Positions 38,341 to 48,400 of a stretch of DNA of 64,000 bases are shown here, piece by piece. The position numbers and the translations under genes were made by a program. Below the pieces are notes generated by a model that saw only the letters and a list, made by a program, of their open reading frames with translations, was not told where the DNA came from and did not search any database. How positions within the stretch are numbered: position 1 is the stretch's first letter; each line of letters opens with the position of its first letter. The stretch comes from Bacteroidota bacterium (lineage in GTDB: Bacteria; Bacteroidota; Bacteroidia; AKYH767-A; 2013-40CM-41-45). Location: NCBI GenBank assembly GCA_026391945.1, contig JAPLDA010000009.1, positions 33,932-97,931 on the forward strand, read 5' to 3'.

Positions 38341-39027
38341 TCAAACGATCGCTTTGAAAGAAAAATTCCTTTCTGAAAAATAATCCAGAACACTGGGAAG
38401 CGCGTACAGGACGCGGTCAGCAGCCTTTTCACTGTCGTGAAATACAACGATGGATCCGTTTCCTGCATGGTTGATCACGTTCCTGGAACATTGTTCTCCA
38501 CAGAGGTTGCGGTCGTAATCTTTGCTCAGCACATTCCACATGATGACTGAATAGTTTTTCTTTATCATCGAATGTTGCACCGGAGTTAATTTTCCATAAG
38601 GAGGACGAAAGAGTTTTAGAGTGGAAGGCTGCGAAATTTCAATCCCGGTTTTGACTTTTAACTTTTGACTTTTGACTTCTGCTTCCGGTTTGCGGATCAT
38701 GTTATCAATCACCTCCTGGCATTTCTCCACATCTTCAAAATAAATTTTCGAATTGGTTTTCCATCCGTTCAAATGATGAAACGTATGGTTGCCGACGGTA
38801 TGGCCATCAGAAAGAATGTTTTTAAAAACGGCAGGATGTTTCAGGATATTCTCACCTGTGCAGAAAAAGGTGGCGGAGGCATTGTATGTTTTTAAGATCG
38901 CCAGAATTTCTGTGGTGACCTCCGGGTGAGGGCCGTCATCGAAAGTCAGAAAAAGATCCGGGTCAGTGCTCGGCATCCGCCAGGTCACTGACCCGAAAAT
39001 CTTCTGTACAAAAAAGGGTACGTTCAT
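38341..39027 (-). CDS. Polysaccharide deacetylase family protein
   Basis: LFLTFDDGPHPEVTTEIL; GNHTFHHLNGW; FRPPYGKLTP. Confidence 0.92.
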   Translation of the reverse strand: MNVPFFVQKIFGSVTWRMPSTDPDLFLTFDDGPHPEVTTEILAILKTYNASATFFCTGENILKHPAVFKNILSDGHTVGNHTFHHLNGWKTNSKIYFEDVEKCQEVIDNMIRKPEAEVKSQKLKVKTGIEISQPSTLKLFRPPYGKLTPVQHSMIKKNYSVIMWNVLSKDYDRNLCGEQCSRNVINHAGNGSIVVFHDSEKAADRVLYALPSVLDYFSERNFSFKAIV

Positions 39028-39036
39028 TCTGCCCGA

Positions 39037-42000
39037 TCAGAACCCGGCTTTGGAGGCAAGCTCTTTAAACTTCTTGTCTACTTTGTCGGCAAGTTCTTTC
39101 TGGTTGGTTTGCTGAAGAATTTGCGAAAGCGCCTGCATGATGTACAACGACTGGTTCATGTCCGTATCCACCAGTTTGAAATACTTGGTGCCTTTCAGCG
39201 ACAGGTAATAGTTGAGGTTGTCGGCATAGATGTCTGCCAGCCGGCTTGCAATGGCGTTGGCTTTTGTAACCAGTTCCTTTTGCCTGTTGAGTTCAACATC
39301 CGTTTTCTGAATTCCTGAATCCTGTTTATTCATGGCTCCCGATGCACGGTAGTACAACTCGGCAATACGCGCCATGAAATAATTATACGGAACATTTTTA
39401 TCAGGCATTACTTCCACGCACTTATCCAGTACCTTGATGGCTGAGTCTCGCCTGCCTTCGTTCAGCAGTTCTTCTGAAAGCCTGGCGAAGTTGATGCGGA
39501 AGTTGGTCGTCATCCGCAAGTTGTTTTCATCCATATAAACGCGAGGGTCATTCATGTTACCCCACTCGAATTTGTTCATCACGTTGTTGTACATCGCACT
39601 GGTTTCAACGCGGCCCGGTACCACATCCGATTTTGTTTCCGTACGTATCGGAACCAGCCGGTATGCAATTCCTTCCAGCTGGAAGTAAGGTTCGAGGTTG
39701 AGGTAATTTTCTGATCCAACAGTGGTGGCAAAATAAATCGGGCGCTTCCAGTTGTTGTTCGCAAGGATATTCAAAATCATCAGGTCGTTTTTCATCAGGT
39801 AACTTCCGCTGAGACTCCAGTTCATCACCTTCACGATTTTTCCTGCATTTTCTTTTGAAACCGTTCCGCTGCTGACTGCAGCAGTAGAATCAACGGTAAG
39901 TTTGACATTTTTCGTAGGGTAATAGTTGATGTCTTCACCGTTGTTTGCTCTTGCTTTCGCCTGTGGTTCATCACTGCCGATGAAATCCATGAACTCTTTC
40001 AGTTCAACAGGCTCTTTCAGGTTACGATCGTAGAAACCAACGTAGTCGCGCCTTCCGAGCATGTACTTGTCGGGCGTCCAGGAAATTTTAATCGGGTCGG
40101 AATCGTAATATTTCCGTGTGAGCTGATCAATGTACCAATCGGTATTCAGGAGGCTCAGGTTGATGACACGCACATCCGTACGTACATTTTCCACTTCCTG
40201 TGCATACCAAAGAGGGAAGGTGTCGTTATCACCGTTTGTAAAGATGATGGCATTCCGTTCGCAGGAGTTGAGATAGTCGACGGCGAAATCGCGCGATGTA
40301 TAACGGTGCGAACGGTCATGATCATCCCATTCGGCGCGAGCCATCAGGCATGGAACGGCAAGCAGGCAAATGGCCGTGGTGGCTACAGCAGCCGTTGATC
40401 CCGGCAACTTTTTCCTCAATACTTCGATGAGAGAAAGAACACCGATGCCGATCCACATGGCGAATGCATACGTGGAACCGGCGTATGCATAATCACGTTC
40501 ACGCGGCTGAAGCGGCGGGCCGTTCAGGTATAATACAATGGCAATACCGGTAAAGAAAAATAAAAGCATCACCACCCAGGCATCTTTTTTATCTCTCGAG
40601 AAATGGAAAACCATTCCGATGATGCCGAGAATGAACGGAAGGAAATACATCAGGTTCCTCGATTTATTATTCTTCAGACTTTCAGGAAGTTTATCCTGTG
40701 GCCCCAGCCTCCATTCATCAATGAATTTTATTCCGCTGATCCAGTTTCCTTTGGTGATGCCACCCGGACCCTGGATATCATTTTGTCGTCCCGCATAATT
40801 CCATAGGAAATAACGCCAGTACATTTCTCCCAATTGATAAGTGAATAAAAATTTCAGGTTCTCGCTGAACGTCGGAGTCCGGTCGCCTTTCACATCAGCC
40901 CACTTTTTATATTCAGAGACGTGGCTCGGCTGGCTGCTGTACATGCGGGGCAGAATGGTGCAGCTTTTCGGATCGTACACGGGAATGATTTTATTCCCGG
41001 CTTCCATGTATTGCTTTGACCATGGAACCTTTGCATAATTCATATGCCCCTGCTCCTGTTCAATCACTTTGGCGTTGTAATATTGTCCGTAGAACAAAGG
41101 ACGATCACCATATTGCTCACGGTTCAGGTACGATTCGAAGTTGAACGCATTTTCAGGATTGTTCTCATCCAAAGGCGGGTTGGCAAGGGAACGGATTACA
41201 ATCTGTGCGAACGAAGAATAACCGATCAGGATAAAAACCAAACAGAGAATAGCCGTGTTCCAGTTGTAGAGTTGTTTTTTCTTCGTGTACATCAATCCCC
41301 ACACAATACCTGCTACGATCAGCAGGCCGTAGAAAATAATTCCGGAACCAAACGGTAAGCCGAAAGAATTGACAAAGAGCAGATCGAATTTTGCAGCAAG
41401 TGAAATGGATTGCTGGATCACACCGTACTGAACAAAGCCGAGAATGAACACCGATAAAACAGAAGTATAGATAATCCCTTTTGTGGAAATCGGGTATCTC
41501 CTGAAATAATAAACGAAGGCAATGGTGGGAATGGTCAACAGGTTCAGCAAGTGGACGCCGATGGAAAGTCCCATGAGATAAGCGATGAGGATGATCCAGC
41601 GCATGGAATGTTTTTCGTCCGCCACATTTTCCCATTTGAATATAGCCCAGAAAGTGATGGCAGTGAAAAAGGCAGAGCTGGCATATACTTCACCTTCCAC
41701 GGCTGAAAACCAGAATGAATCGCTGAAGGTGTAAGCAAGCGCACCGACGATTCCGGCACCCATTACAGAAATGATTTTGTCGGTAGTAGCTTCCCCTTTA
41801 GCAATCACCATTTTCCGCGCAAGAGCGGTAATCGTCCAGAACAGGAAGAGAATCGTAAAGGCGCTCATGAGTGCCGACATGATGTTCACCATGATCGGGA
41901 ACATTTTTACGTTGCTGCCGCCGAACAGGATGAAAATTCTTCCCAGCATGAGGAACAAAGGAGCTCCCGGCGGGTGGCCGACTTCTAATTTATTTGCTGT

Positions 42001-42123
42001 GGCGATGAACTCGCCGCAGTCCCAGAAACTTCCGGTAGGCTCAATGGTGGAGATGTAAACGAATGCTGCGATGAAGAATACAATCCAGCCTACTATGTTG
42101 TTTATTCTCTGGTAGTTTTTCAT
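39037..42123 (-). CDS. DUF2723 family membrane protein
   Basis: PTGSFWDCGEFIATANKLEVGHPPGAPLFLMLGRI; FTNGDNDTFPLWYAQEVENVRTDVRVINLSLLNTDWYI; start set at MKNYQRIN. Confidence 0.9.
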   Translation of the reverse strand: MKNYQRINNIVGWIVFFIAAFVYISTIEPTGSFWDCGEFIATANKLEVGHPPGAPLFLMLGRIFILFGGSNVKMFPIMVNIMSALMSAFTILFLFWTITALARKMVIAKGEATTDKIISVMGAGIVGALAYTFSDSFWFSAVEGEVYASSAFFTAITFWAIFKWENVADEKHSMRWIILIAYLMGLSIGVHLLNLLTIPTIAFVYYFRRYPISTKGIIYTSVLSVFILGFVQYGVIQQSISLAAKFDLLFVNSFGLPFGSGIIFYGLLIVAGIVWGLMYTKKKQLYNWNTAILCLVFILIGYSSFAQIVIRSLANPPLDENNPENAFNFESYLNREQYGDRPLFYGQYYNAKVIEQEQGHMNYAKVPWSKQYMEAGNKIIPVYDPKSCTILPRMYSSQPSHVSEYKKWADVKGDRTPTFSENLKFLFTYQLGEMYWRYFLWNYAGRQNDIQGPGGITKGNWISGIKFIDEWRLGPQDKLPESLKNNKSRNLMYFLPFILGIIGMVFHFSRDKKDAWVVMLLFFFTGIAIVLYLNGPPLQPRERDYAYAGSTYAFAMWIGIGVLSLIEVLRKKLPGSTAAVATTAICLLAVPCLMARAEWDDHDRSHRYTSRDFAVDYLNSCERNAIIFTNGDNDTFPLWYAQEVENVRTDVRVINLSLLNTDWYIDQLTRKYYDSDPIKISWTPDKYMLGRRDYVGFYDRNLKEPVELKEFMDFIGSDEPQAKARANNGEDINYYPTKNVKLTVDSTAAVSSGTVSKENAGKIVKVMNWSLSGSYLMKNDLMILNILANNNWKRPIYFATTVGSENYLNLEPYFQLEGIAYRLVPIRTETKSDVVPGRVETSAMYNNVMNKFEWGNMNDPRVYMDENNLRMTTNFRINFARLSEELLNEGRRDSAIKVLDKCVEVMPDKNVPYNYFMARIAELYYRASGAMNKQDSGIQKTDVELNRQKELVTKANAIASRLADIYADNLNYYLSLKGTKYFKLVDTDMNQSLYIMQALSQILQQTNQKELADKVDKKFKELASKAGF

Positions 42124-42225
42124 AAGAGTTTTTAAAAAATGGGATAGCGTGCGAAGGTAAAAAATAAATGTAAAAACGCTGAAATTAAAAGAATCCTTCA
42201 CAGGTGCTTCAGAAACCAGGCTCAT

Positions 42226-42252
42226 CGGTGGCTTCGACAGGCTCAGCCACCG
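42226..42252. repeat. Dispersed-type palindromic element
   Basis: CGGTGGCTTCGACAGGCTCAGCCACCG with 8-bp arms. Confidence 0.6.
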
Positions 42253-42364
42253 AATTGAAACACTACCACTTCTTTATAGATGAAGCGTATTCCATTCCAT
42301 TCTTTTACCTTTGGCGCCCCTTCCGGCATCTTGCATCTTGAGTCTTGACTCTTATATCTATTTT

Positions 42365-43201
42365 ATGCCAAAAGAAGCAAGGAAACCGGAAACACAAATC
42401 AATAACTACAGATCCATTTTTACAATGAGCAGCCACGAAAGAGCCCATCATGATGATGCGAACAATGTAACGTACCAACGTTGCCAGTTCGCGTATGAGT
42501 TTGCCAAACCTTTTATTACCGGAAAAGAAGTGCTGGATGTAGGTTGCGGAATGGCTTACGGAACTGCGCTGATGGCTCAATCGGCAAAGAAAATTACCGG
42601 AATCGATTACGATCAGCAAACGGTGACCGGTAACAGCCAGCGGTATGCATCCATTCCGAATCTCAGTTTCAGACAGGGAGCCGTTCCGCCGCTTCCCTTT
42701 GCTGATCAGTCGTTCGACGTGGTGACGGCATTCCAATTCATTGAGCACATAGAACACCGGAAGGAATTTATCAAAGAAGCGCTTAGAGTACTGAAGCCCG
42801 GAGGTTCGTTGCTCGTGACTACGCCGAATGTAAAAAAATCACTGGCGAGGAACCCGTTTCATGTGCATGAATATACTTTTGATGAGATGAAAAAGGAAGT
42901 GGAATCGCTTACACCAAAATTTCAACTGAAGGGACTGAATGGAAATGATCGCGTGAATACGTACTATGAAGAAAACGGAAAGTTTGTGCGGATGATCCTG
43001 AAATGGGATGTGTTGAAACTTCACAGGATATTGCCTGCAGCCATCCTCACCAAACCTTACAACTGGGTAACCAGCCTGATGCGTAACAAACTGAAAGAGA
43101 AAGTTTCGCAGTCAATGGACATCACCACCAAAGATTTTCATTTGCAGGATGATAACCTCGATGCGATGTGGGATATTTACCTCGTTGCCGGAAAGCAATA
43201 A
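42365..43201 (+). CDS. Class I SAM-dependent methyltransferase
   Basis: EVLDVGCGMAYGTALMA; FDVVTAFQFIEHIEHRKEFIKEALRVLKPGGSLLVTTPN. Confidence 0.9.
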   Translation: MPKEARKPETQINNYRSIFTMSSHERAHHDDANNVTYQRCQFAYEFAKPFITGKEVLDVGCGMAYGTALMAQSAKKITGIDYDQQTVTGNSQRYASIPNLSFRQGAVPPLPFADQSFDVVTAFQFIEHIEHRKEFIKEALRVLKPGGSLLVTTPNVKKSLARNPFHVHEYTFDEMKKEVESLTPKFQLKGLNGNDRVNTYYEENGKFVRMILKWDVLKLHRILPAAILTKPYNWVTSLMRNKLKEKVSQSMDITTKDFHLQDDNLDAMWDIYLVAGKQ

Positions 43202-43336
43202 ACGCTGCCTGTTTCAGATTTTGAAATCAATCGTTCGGCATCTCAACGTCAGCATCAAAAATCCACCGTTTGAAATTCGCAATTCGAAAATATTTTTACC
43301 TTTGCCGTCCCAAAAACTGCCTACGGCAGTCAAGTT

Positions 43337-43409
43337 TGTCCTGTAGTGTAACTGGCAACACGCTTGATTTTGATTCAAGAAAGTCCAGGTTCGAGCCCTG
43401 GCAGGACAA
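43337..43409 (+). tRNA. tRNA-Gln (TTG anticodon)
   Basis: Acceptor TGTCCTG/CAGGACA; anticodon stem CTTGA-TTTTGAT-TCAAG; T arm CCAGG-TTCGAGC-CCTGG. Confidence 0.9.
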
Positions 43410-43725
43410 CAATTAGAACCCCGTGCACAGTCATGGGGTTTTGTTGTTTTTAGAAAGTAGATATGTGAATCCCCCGGGCGAGAAGTTTATCCCGATGTGA
43501 GTTGGGCGGTGCGGAGGAAATCGGGAAGCCTTGGCAGGACAACAATTAGAACCCCGTGCACCGTCATGGGGTTTTGTTGTTTTTAGAAAGCAGATATGTG
43601 GATTCCCGGGCGAGAAGTTTATCCCGATGCGTGTTGGAAGGTGCGTAGGAAATCGGGAAGCCCTGGCAGGACAACCATTTTGGGAATGAAACCTCTGCAA
43701 ACGAAAATTTTGCGGAGGTTTTTTT
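43401..43725 (+). repeat. Tandem 132-133 bp repeats, each ending in a copy of the tRNA-Gln 3' end
   Basis: GCAGGACAACAATTAGAACCCCGTGCAC... begins at 43401 and again at 43534; a third CCCTGGCAGGACAAC copy begins near 43661. Confidence 0.85.
43411..43445 (+). terminator. Probable intrinsic terminator after tRNA-Gln
   Basis: AACCCCGTGCACAGTCATGGGGTTTTGTTG hairpin followed by T-rich tract. Confidence 0.55.
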
Positions 43726-43815
43726 GTTTTTTGGATATGGTGATTTGATTATTGGTTTTCGTTCCGGTTATCATACTGGTTCTGATGCTTCAAAGCAGAT
43801 TGATAAAAGTTCTTA

Positions 43816-43852
43816 CAAAGTTCGCAAAATGCGAACTTTGTTTGTATATTTG
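43816..43852 (+). promoter_or_regulatory. Perfect 11-bp inverted repeat plus TATATTTG box upstream of the HigBA-like genes
   Basis: CAAAGTTCGCA-AAA-TGCGAACTTTG (43816-43840), then TATATTTG (43845-43852) matching the Bacteroidota TAnnTTTG -7 element. Confidence 0.7.
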
Positions 43853-43876
43853 CCGTATCGAAAAACATTGGCAGAA

Positions 43877-44170
43877 GTGAATATTTACAATAAAAGTACA
43901 CTCATTCATTTTTGGGAAAAACATCACCAGGCAAAAGTTCCTTTGCAAACATGGTATAAAATAACAGAGAAGGCCAAGTGGAAGAATACGAATGATGTAA
44001 AAAAGATATATGGTTCTGCTGATGCGATTGGAAAAAACAGGATGGTGTTTAACATCAAAGGAAATGATTACAGGTTAATTGTTGCTTTCAACTTTCAACG
44101 GAAATGGGTGTTTATCAAATTCATCGGGACACACAAAGAGTATGACAAAATTGATGCTTCAACTATATAA
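43877..44170 (+). CDS. higB: HigB family mRNA interferase toxin
   Basis: LIHFWEKHHQAKVPLQTWYKITEKAKWKN...RMVFNIKGNDYRLIVAFNF...FIGTHKEYDKIDA; GTG start preferred by family length and promoter position. Confidence 0.88.
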   Translation: MNIYNKSTLIHFWEKHHQAKVPLQTWYKITEKAKWKNTNDVKKIYGSADAIGKNRMVFNIKGNDYRLIVAFNFQRKWVFIKFIGTHKEYDKIDASTI

Positions 44171-44193
44171 ATTCTGAAAGGAATCAAACTCAA

Positions 44194-44547
44194 ATGGAAA
44201 TCAAATTAATTAAAACGGAAAAAGATTATCAGCAGGCATTGAAAAGATTTGAGAAACTTTTTGATGCTCCCGTGGGAACAAAAGAAGGCGATGAGGCAAA
44301 ATTGCTTTCTATTCTTATTGATCATTATGAAACGGAGCATTACCCCATTGAAACTCCTGATCCGATTGAAGCCATCAAATACATCATGGAAGAAAAAGGA
44401 TTGAGCAATAAAGACGTTGTGCAGTATTTTGGCAGCAAGAGCCTGGTTACACAGGTATTAAAAAGAGAACGGAGTCTTTCGTTAAAAATGATCCGGGCGC
44501 TGCATCGCGGCCTGGGGCTGCCTTACGAGATATTACTTGCGAACTGA
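44194..44547 (+). CDS. higA: HigA family antitoxin (HTH/Xre)
   Basis: PDPIEAIKYIMEEKGLSNKDVVQYFGSKSLVTQVLKRERSLSLKMIRALHRGLGLP. Confidence 0.88.
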   Translation: MEIKLIKTEKDYQQALKRFEKLFDAPVGTKEGDEAKLLSILIDHYETEHYPIETPDPIEAIKYIMEEKGLSNKDVVQYFGSKSLVTQVLKRERSLSLKMIRALHRGLGLPYEILLAN

Positions 44548-44695
44548 ATTGATCTGCAGCTTTCACACAACTATCTGTTTAATTAGCACCAGGTCTCCAA
44601 CACATAAACCAGCATAGGAAGACCTGACGCTGCGAAAAATACTGCTCCCTAAAAAATACATTGCAACGACTAAACTCTTCGGAATAAAACTATTT

Positions 44696-44920
44696 TTGTG
44701 TTTACACCCAGCAGGTGCTGCGCGACTTGCCGGATGGTGGAATCAGGCCGGGATGATCTCTTGTTTAGTTGGTTCTGTTATTTCAACAGTAGGAATTGCA
44801 GATAATTCTGAGTCAAAAGGTTTTTTAACCGTTGTAGGAGGTGTTTTATCACTGATAGGAGCTATTCAGATAATAGACACTCACATAAATACATCGGCAG
44901 AGCAGGGCGACTCCGATTAG
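44696..44920 (+). CDS. Hypothetical small membrane protein (uncertain)
   Basis: Short ORF with two hydrophobic stretches; no family recognised. Confidence 0.3.
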   Translation: MCLHPAGAARLAGWWNQAGMISCLVGSVISTVGIADNSESKGFLTVVGGVLSLIGAIQIIDTHINTSAEQGDSD

Positions 44921-44976
44921 CTCCAAATGGAGAGGTATTGATTCTTTGATCGACAACCTTGGTTCTCATTCATAAT

Positions 44977-45053
44977 ATCGGGAAGCCCTGGCAGGACACC
45001 CATTTTGGAAATGAAACCTTCGCAAAGTAAGTTTAGCGGAGGTTTTTTTTGTT
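44977..45053 (+). repeat. Distal copy of the tRNA-Gln 3'-end plus terminator repeat
   Basis: ATCGGGAAGCCCTGGCAGGACACCCATTTTGGAAATGAAACCTTCGCAAA...GCGGAGGTTTTTTTTG closely matches 43652-43727. Confidence 0.8.
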
Positions 45054-45140
45054 GAGGATGGAATTTGGAATTATAGCCATTCACCCGGTCGCACGGCACC
45101 TGCCACGTGGTGGGTTCATTTTCATTTAAATGGTAGTGTG

Positions 45141-45488
45141 TTATTCCACACAAATTTTCTCCACCCTCATCCCTTTCTCCGTTTCAACGCGGAGGAAATA
45201 CATTCCACGGGGTTCGGAGAGAAGGTCGATGTTCTTATCGTAAGAACTGTTGATGATTGCTTTTTCATTCAGCACGGTCCGTCCCTGTAAATCACAAACC
45301 GTAATCGTCACTTTTCCTGTTACTCCCTGCACTTGTATATGAAACAATCCGCCGGAAGGATTCGGAATAACCGTTAAGCCGATGTTTTTGTTCAACTCAT
45401 TCACGCCGAGTAACTGGTCGATGTGCAAAACGGAAATGTCGTTCGTTGCATTGGCATCACCGGCAAAAAATATGAGTGAGGCTGTCAC
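45141..45488 (-). CDS. T9SS C-terminal sorting domain, probably the 3' end of the upstream PNGase-like gene in a shifted frame
   Basis: FFAGDANATNDISVLHI... VIPNPSGGLFHIQVQG...GMYFLRVETEKGMRVEKICVE; overlaps 45457-48606 in another frame. Confidence 0.7.
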   Translation of the reverse strand: MTASLIFFAGDANATNDISVLHIDQLLGVNELNKNIGLTVIPNPSGGLFHIQVQGVTGKVTITVCDLQGRTVLNEKAIINSSYDKNIDLLSEPRGMYFLRVETEKGMRVEKICVE

Positions 45489-48400
45489 CGGGATTCAGTG
45501 TCTGTAAAATCGTATCCGTCTGCATCATCACGCCATTCAAAAAATAACTCAGTACAGGGTTCACAACAGGCAACGATCCTTTGTTACTCATCACAGCGGT
45601 TACGATTTCATTTGCACTCAGCGACTGTGCCGGGATCGGTGAAGTGATGCGCGTGGCTTCACCATCTTTGAAGTCAGCGAAGTTCTGCGCCGAGTCGCTG
45701 GTTTCGACGAGGTAGGTATGAATCCTGTAGAATGGTTCTGTATGTCCGTTGCCATTGTAACCGGTGTTGAGTAAATTGGTATAGGATTGAAGAACATAAT
45801 TCAGGCTTACATTTTGACCGGTGGTTACCAATGGTGTCAGGTCGTTGATGATGGAATTCACACCTTGTCCGGGACACCAGCCCGCTCTTGAAAGAGTCCA
45901 TGTGCCTCCCTGGTTGCTGCAGCTGTTCGATCCGCAATCAGCTTTCCAGATGTGATGTGCGAACTGGTTTGTTCCGTTCACCCACACATGATGCGTGACA
46001 TTAAAAAATTCTGCGGCGTTGTTTGTGTTTCCCTGCCCGTGACCGGTAAGCGTGCTGCGCATGGAAACATGTTTGCTTTGTGCTTCAATGGGAATACTGA
46101 GAGTCGGAAGTACATACGAAACTCCCGGATCACCATACACCTGGTAATCGGTATTCCATAGCGGCGTGAGTTTGGAAAAAGGATAAGCGCTTGCACCGGG
46201 AATGAATTCAAAAGAAATAGTCACCAGCCATCCCGATGATCCCCAAACCTGAACATACGATTTCAATGTAAGCGGACCGGTGAGCAGCGATTTAAAATCG
46301 GTGACATCAATCGTCCATGGGCCGCAGGCGATTCCATAAGGAGTGATGTAACGTCCGAGTTCATATTCCTGCCCGTTCTTCAAAAGCGTTACCAGTCCTG
46401 CCTGGTCCCATGGATCACAACCTGAGCCCGGGCATGAAACAGAAACATGCAGCAACACCGAACTGTATTTTTCTGGAGCTTCCGGGAAAATCGCATCGGC
46501 ATAATGTACCTGTCCGTTGGAAGCAAAGTCATGCTGAACATTGTTGAAGACCACGATGGTATTCGGATTCACCGTTGGTTTTGTCAAAATCGTTACCGCG
46601 CTGTCGTTGCGCGAATCGGCATCGCCCGGCAAATGCACACGCGTAGTGAGCGTTGTGGTGGTGAGCAATGAAAAATCTTCAATGTTTTTAAAGCTGTGCG
46701 TGTAGGTTTGATTCGGTGCAAGGCTTGTTGCAATCGTATCGAGGAACCATGAACCGTTCCCGACTTTGTAAGCAACCGGAATGTTGGAGATGGTATTCAG
46801 GCCGGTATTTTTTACAAGCACTTTCACTCGTGTTTCACCGTTGAATGCCGTGAGGTTGTTCGGCGCAACCAAACCGGTTACAGATGCATCATCATTCATC
46901 AATGAATAACCACTCACCCATGCAGTGTTGAGATTGAAATTTCCGCTGAGTGAAGCCGTGTGCGAGTTGACTGTACCATCATACGCAAGCGGACTTCCAA
47001 GTCCTTCGTTGAGTTTGTAATATCCGACAAGACCAGTTTCATTTCCTGCAAGCGCAACGGCCATGTTGGTTTGAATTTCGGTGGCGGTGCGTGCGATGTT
47101 CCAGATGCGCACTTCATCGAGTTTGCCATAGAAGCCACTTCCGATGGTAAGTGGAACGGAAGAAGGAGAAATCGCTGAGGCAAACGTGCTGGAAATTAAA
47201 TCACCGTTTACATATAGTTTGATGGATGAACCATCGAAGACTCCTGCTACATGGTACCATCGGTTTGTTAAAAGCATGTGAGCGGATTCCACGGACTTCC
47301 ATCCGCCGTTGTCAGAGATCTGGAATTTCACACGGCCATTGTCACCGCAGGTAATGGAGTAGCCCTGGTCGGGAGAGCTTGTTGATTTGGAAATGATGCC
47401 TTCGCTTCCCACACCGCCAACCCATGACGATGTGTTGATCCATGCTTCAACGGTTAAGGCACTGGTTGGATTCAGGTAGCTGGTGTCGGTGAGTGTGATG
47501 GATTCAATTCCTGTAAATGCAACGGCGAAGTTTGTTCCGATGGCAAAGTTGTTAAAGGATTTGGAAACCGAATCGTTGCTATGATCAGCATCGCCGGTCA
47601 TGCCGGTGTACGATCGAATGGTGTAAGCCTGGATAGCAGACAGATCAACCGTCTGTGTAAAATTATAAATGTAAGAACCGAAAGCAGGAATGCTCGCTGA
47701 AACGGTTTCAGTAACCGGCGCCAGGTTTCCGAGTTTATAACTGACGGGAAAATTAGTCGCTGCCTGGTTGCTGTAATTATTAATTTTTATGCTCACCGGT
47801 TCAGTGGAGGAAAGATTAAACCCGGAAGCAGGGGCAATCACATCCACCACACCTACGTCAGGGTTGTTTACGGAACAAGTGTAATCTCCGCTCACCCATG
47901 CCGTGGCCAAGGTCATGTTGGTGAGAGTTCCGTTGTTTCCGCCGGCCACCGAATTAATGGCTGTCGTCGTTCCGTTCGTCGCATCGAATTTCCAGTAACC
48001 TGCCAAACCGGTTTCGCTTCCTGTAAGTGACGTGCAAATGTTGCCGGTGATTTCCGATGGCGTTCGTGCCGTATTCCAGAATCGTACTTCGTCCATTTTA
48101 CCATTGAACGTACGGCCTGTGAAGCCGGGACATTCCGCGATGTACATAGCTCCTGTCGAATACGTAATGGCTCCTGTGGCGGGAACTGCCGCACGAAGCA
48201 AACCGTTCACATATACTTTTACGGAATCACCTGTGTACACTCCGGCGAGGTGATACCACTGACCGAGCTGTAAAATGGCCGGTGTGGTTGCCGTCACCCA
48301 GTTTCCTGCAATGGAAATATTGAAGGCGACTTTTCCTCCTTCGCCGGCGCGTAAATCGAAACCGTTGTTCTGTCCTGCGTTGTTGCCGGTAGAAACAACT

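Noticed and set aside
42305-42757. 150-aa minus-strand ORF opposite the methyltransferase
   Set aside because: Antisense to a well-supported SAM methyltransferase and without domain signal.
43431-43700. 89-aa minus-strand ORF with internal repeats
   Set aside because: Entirely explained by the tandem 132-133 bp tRNA-3'-end repeats; not a credible protein.
43401-43725. Possible CRISPR-like repeat array
   Set aside because: Only two long tandem units derived from a tRNA end, no spacer structure and no cas genes.
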